Assembly (NCBI GenBank): GCA_030631525.1
Contig: DAOVKY010000015.1
Coordinates: 1-9,381 of the forward strand
Reading direction: 5' to 3'
Length of the DNA stretch: 9,381 nucleotides
Source: a bacterium
GTDB lineage: Bacteria > JAHJDO01
A model generated the notes under the pieces. That model worked only from the letters and a program-made list of their open reading frames with translations, searched no databases and was not told where the DNA came from. This document shows positions 6,467 to 9,381 of the stretch, piece after piece. The position numbers were made by a program, and so were the translations under genes. Position 1 is the stretch's first letter, and each line of letters starts with the position of its first letter.

Positions 6467-7399
6467 TTACCTTATGAAATAATTTAATGTTTGTTTTTTA
6501 TTCTTGCGAATTATATTAAGTTCCACTCTATCAAGTCCTTTAATTGCTGTCAATATCTGCAATGCTCGTTCCGGACTTGTTATGTCCCGACCATTGATTT
6601 TTAATATTATATCCCCGTTTTTAAGTCCAAGATTGTGATAAAGACCACCTGCTTTTACTTCGCTTAGAAGAAAACCCTGTTGTTTACCCTGTTTTATATT
6701 TGGAATTAATCTTGCATCAGTAAATATATTGCGGGGATTACTCATTGATTGAACAAGTATCTTGCGGTTAATTATATACCCGTCATCCGTTTTTTTGCTG
6801 AACAATGAGGGAGATATTAAACTTAATTTTTTTCTTCTTTGTATATCTTCAAATAGAATTACGAATTGCTCATGACCTCTTTTAACTATAACATGGTCTT
6901 TCCCTACTTTTTTTAGCATTCCGATTGCAAAGATATTATTGCCAAGTTTTACAACCTCCTGAGTGCCGTCTTGTTTTGCAAAGATTGCATGGTTTAGAGG
7001 ATTTGACGAGCTTACAGCAGTGCCTACAAGTACAATATTGGTTTTATTAATACTCGTAATACTTGGTGTGTCCGGCTTTGTTTTCATAAGCGATTTCAGT
7101 TCTAAAGGAGGCGCTCCAAACGGATTGTTCTTTACTATTGAGGCATACGAGGAGAAATCTTTTTTTGGAGTATCCGATTCAAACGCAATTTTTTTAAATC
7201 CTGTCTCTGGCCTCAGTCTTAATAACACTATTTCCCGCACGAATATAAAAGAGACAATTATAATCAACCCATAAAGAGAGAAGTTTATTATTTTGAGCAC
7301 CTTGTGTAAGGGAAATATTGTAGTGCTTTGATTAAGTGCTTCCTGAATACGGTAAAATATCTGCGAACCTGTTGATGAGATTTTCTCCTTTAACAACAT
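6467..7399 (-). CDS. gspC: GspC, inner-membrane to outer-membrane linker of the type II secretion system
   Basis: GspC is a bitopic inner-membrane protein whose periplasmic part contacts the N0 domain of GspD and takes part in substrate choice. The 310-residue protein has a short cytoplasmic N-terminus, one membrane segment (about 36-58, INFSLYGLIIIVSFIFV), and a homology region at about 85-188 containing KNNPFGAP (90-97), VLVGTAV (123-129) and HAIFAKQDG (137-145). A C-terminal PDZ domain spans about 225-305, with LKNGDIILKINGRDI (259-273). Many GspC proteins end in a PDZ domain; others have a coiled coil. The ATG lies 10 bp after the gyrA stop with only a weak AGAAG-like site upstream, so expression probably depends on read-through from gyrA. 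Sequence in this family is weakly conserved, but domain order and place before gspD make the call firm. Confidence 0.93.
   Translation of the reverse strand: MLLKEKISSTGSQIFYRIQEALNQSTTIFPLHKVLKIINFSLYGLIIIVSFIFVREIVLLRLRPETGFKKIAFESDTPKKDFSSYASIVKNNPFGAPPLELKSLMKTKPDTPSITSINKTNIVLVGTAVSSSNPLNHAIFAKQDGTQEVVKLGNNIFAIGMLKKVGKDHVIVKRGHEQFVILFEDIQRRKKLSLISPSLFSKKTDDGYIINRKILVQSMSNPRNIFTDARLIPNIKQGKQQGFLLSEVKAGGLYHNLGLKNGDIILKINGRDITSPERALQILTAIKGLDRVELNIIRKNKKQTLNYFIR
6469..6473 (-). promoter_or_regulatory. Shine-Dalgarno site of gspD, overlapping the gspC stop
   Basis: The minus strand reads AAGGT, 8 nt before the gspD ATG. The site lies across the last codons and the TAA of gspC (ATA AGG TAA). 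A ribosome ending gspC therefore stops on the site used to start gspD, which supports coupled translation and the chosen gspD start. Confidence 0.6.
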
Positions 7400-7409
7400 A
7401 TTTTTGCGT

Positions 7410-9381
7410 CTACTTCTTTTTCTTCTTAACTTGTTTGCCAGTTTTAGGCTTCTTTGATACCTTTTTGTTCTTCACTTCTTTTACTTCATTTTCCTCTTCC
7501 TCAACAGCAACCTTTGCAATACTTACTACACGGTCGCCTTTGTCAAGACGGATCAGTCTGGTGCCTTTTGTATTGCGTTTGATAACCCTTATTTCCTTAA
7601 CAGGCTGGCGTATTATTACACCTTTAGCTGTAATAACTATTAACTCATCAGCGTCTGCAACTGTTCTTAATCCTTCAACCATTCCATTTCTTGTCCCCGT
7701 ATGAATATTAATAACTCCAACACCTCCGCGTCCCTGTGGCCTGTACTCCGCAAAGCGCGTGCGTTTTCCATATCCATTAGCCGTAACAACAACAACAGTT
7801 GACTCGTCCTCAACAACTTCCATTCCAACAACAATAACTTCTTTTTTCAGTCTTATACCTCGAACACCTCTTGAAACCCTTCCAACAGTTCTTACTGCTT
7901 TTTCCTGAAACCTAATTGCTTTACCCTCTTTTGTTGCTAAAAGAACATCGCTTTCTCCATCAGTGAGCCTTACTGAAATTAACCTGTCTCCTTTATCCAG
8001 CCTTATGCCTTTTATTCCGCCCGATCTTGGATGACTATAAGCAACGAGATTGGTCTTCTTTGCAACACCCTTTTCCGTTGCCATTATCAAATTATGCTTA
8101 TCATCAAACTCCCTAACTCTGACGAAAGCTGTAACTTTCTCATCAGGAGCAATGCGCAGAAGGTTGACAATAGCCTTGCCTCTTGAGAGCCTGCCTGCCT
8201 GCGGTATTTGGTAAACCTTTACCCAATGAACTTGTCCTTTGTCTGTAAAGAAGAGTATATAATCGTGTGTGGATGCTACAAATACATATTCTATAAAATC
8301 CTCTTCCTTTGTCCCTGCTCCCATAATACCCCTGCCACCTCTATGCTGTCTTCTGTATGTTGTTAAAGGCAGCCTTTTTATATACCCAACGTGGCTTATT
8401 GTTATAACCATGTCTTCTTCTGCTATCAAGTCTTCTATGCCAAGTTCTGTTGTTTGTTCAACAATCCGGGTTCTTCTTGGATTTGCGTACTTTCCCTTAA
8501 TTTCGAGCATTTCCTCTTTGATTATGTCCATAATTTTCTTATCACTTGCCAAAATCTCTTCAAGTTGATTTATCAACTTTATTGTATCCAGATACTCCTG
8601 CTGGATCTTGTCTCTTTCCAGTCCTGTTAATCGCTGCAGACGCATATCAAGTATAGCTCGTACCTGCAGGTCAGAAAGCTTGAACTCCTGCATTAAGCTC
8701 TCACGCGCTGAATCCGCATCTTTGGAGGATTTTATTATTTTTATAACCTTATCAAGATGTTCAATCGCAACCTTTAATCCTTCCAGAATATGTGCCTTAG
8801 CTTTTGCTTTTCTCAAATCAAATTGCGTTCTCCTGCGCACAACTTCCTGTCTATGCTCAAGAAACCTGTCCAGCATCTCCCGCAGATTAAAAATCCTGGG
8901 TCTGTTTTCATCTATAGCAAGAAGTATAGCGCCGTATGTGGTCTGCATCTGAGTATGTTTATAAAGCTGATTAATTATTATCTGCGCAATCTCTCCCCTC
9001 TTTAATTCAATAACAATCCTCATTCCGTCTTTATCAGACTCATCTCTCAGATCGGATATTCCTTCCAGCTTGTGGTCTCTCACAAGGTTCGCTATTGTTT
9101 TAATTAGATTTGCTTTATTTACCTGATATGGAATTTCTGTTATAATTATTTGTTCCCTATCAGTTTCTTTCATATTCTCAATTTCTACTTTTGCGCGAAC
9201 CTGAATTAGTCCTCTTCCAGTATGATAGGCATCTCTAATAGCTTTTTTCCCATATATAGTGGCTCCTGTTGGGAAATCAGGTCCTTTAATGATATGCATC
9301 AGTTCATCAATTGTGATATCTGGATTATCAATTACATTTACAACTCCATCTATAATCTCTCCAAGGTTATGTGGAGGAATA
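7410..9381 (-). CDS. gyrA: DNA gyrase subunit A, C-terminal three quarters (5' end outside window)
   Basis: GyrA is the DNA-cutting and DNA-wrapping subunit of gyrase (A2B2), which puts negative supercoils into DNA. The frame runs off the right edge, so about the first 200 residues, with the catalytic Tyr and the quinolone-resistance region, are missing. Visible are IPPHNLGEIIDG at the edge, then IKGPDFPTGA and EIPYQVNKANLI. DESDKDGMRIVIELKR and the coiled-coil tail of the breakage-reunion domain (DMRLQRLTGLE) follow. The C-terminal pinwheel has six blades. The first carries the GyrA-box as QHRGGRG (codons at 8328-8348; consensus QRRGGKG), and the fifth has the related QGRGGVG. The GyrA-box argues for GyrA over ParC. 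The protein ends in an unusual tail, acidic (EEEENE) and then lysine-rich (KKVSKKPKTGKQVKKKKK). No terminator is visible before gspC, 10 bp downstream. Confidence 0.97.
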   Translation of the reverse strand, partial: IPPHNLGEIIDGVVNVIDNPDITIDELMHIIKGPDFPTGATIYGKKAIRDAYHTGRGLIQVRAKVEIENMKETDREQIIITEIPYQVNKANLIKTIANLVRDHKLEGISDLRDESDKDGMRIVIELKRGEIAQIIINQLYKHTQMQTTYGAILLAIDENRPRIFNLREMLDRFLEHRQEVVRRRTQFDLRKAKAKAHILEGLKVAIEHLDKVIKIIKSSKDADSARESLMQEFKLSDLQVRAILDMRLQRLTGLERDKIQQEYLDTIKLINQLEEILASDKKIMDIIKEEMLEIKGKYANPRRTRIVEQTTELGIEDLIAEEDMVITISHVGYIKRLPLTTYRRQHRGGRGIMGAGTKEEDFIEYVFVASTHDYILFFTDKGQVHWVKVYQIPQAGRLSRGKAIVNLLRIAPDEKVTAFVRVREFDDKHNLIMATEKGVAKKTNLVAYSHPRSGGIKGIRLDKGDRLISVRLTDGESDVLLATKEGKAIRFQEKAVRTVGRVSRGVRGIRLKKEVIVVGMEVVEDESTVVVVTANGYGKRTRFAEYRPQGRGGVGVINIHTGTRNGMVEGLRTVADADELIVITAKGVIIRQPVKEIRVIKRNTKGTRLIRLDKGDRVVSIAKVAVEEEENEVKEVKNKKVSKKPKTGKQVKKKKK

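Noticed and set aside
7336..7704. Plus-strand open frame with a Phe/Ser-rich product opposite the gyrA 3' end
   Set aside because: The Phe runs are the complement of the gyrA lysine codons (AAG/AAA), so it is not a gene.
1..9381. CRISPR arrays, tRNA or rRNA genes, insertion sequences, phage genes
   Set aside because: No regularly spaced repeats, no tRNA- or rRNA-like segments and no transposase or integrase motifs were seen. The window is almost fully taken up by the listed genes.

Overview
The window comes from a diderm (outer-membrane) bacterium with fairly AT-rich DNA. It carries six consecutive core genes of a type II secretion system (T2SS), including a secretin and a GspC that only make sense with an outer membrane. 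I cannot fix the phylum. GspC with a PDZ domain and a CFI-box-like C-terminal domain would suit a deltaproteobacterial, Nitrospirota-like or related lineage, but that is inference.

Layout. Positions 2-805 (+) hold the 3' part of a gene for a secreted Asp-box beta-propeller protein. It ends in a Ser/Gly linker and a CFVATACYG-type C-terminal domain. Everything else is on the minus strand and reads as one tight operon from right to left: the last three quarters of gyrA (9381-7410), gspC (7399-6467), gspD (6460-4388), gspE (4391-2865), gspF (2884-1715), gspG (1694-1266) and gspH (1281-802). Gaps are 6-20 bp and overlaps 4-20 bp, and I saw no convincing internal promoter or terminator. The operon meets the beta-propeller gene tail to tail with a 4-bp overlap of the two stop codons. 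No stretch longer than 20 bp is free of genes.

How the genes work together. GspD is the outer-membrane gate and GspC links it to the inner-membrane platform. GspE is the cytoplasmic ATPase, GspF the polytopic platform protein, GspG the major pseudopilin and GspH a minor pseudopilin. The minor pseudopilins I, J and K, the platform proteins L and M, and the prepilin peptidase are not in the window. The convergent beta-propeller protein is a plausible exported, surface-sorted product and may be a substrate of this machine.

Most notable points. (1) GspD continues about 75 residues past the secretin domain into a domain that looks like the N-terminal prodomain of subtilisin-like proteases, where a pilotin-binding tail might be expected. 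(2) A CFI-box-type sorting candidate sits beside the T2SS genes. (3) The T2SS operon sits directly behind gyrA. (4) GspH has an Ala rather than Gly before its predicted cleavage site and an apparent TTG start. (5) GyrA ends in an acidic-then-lysine-rich tail.
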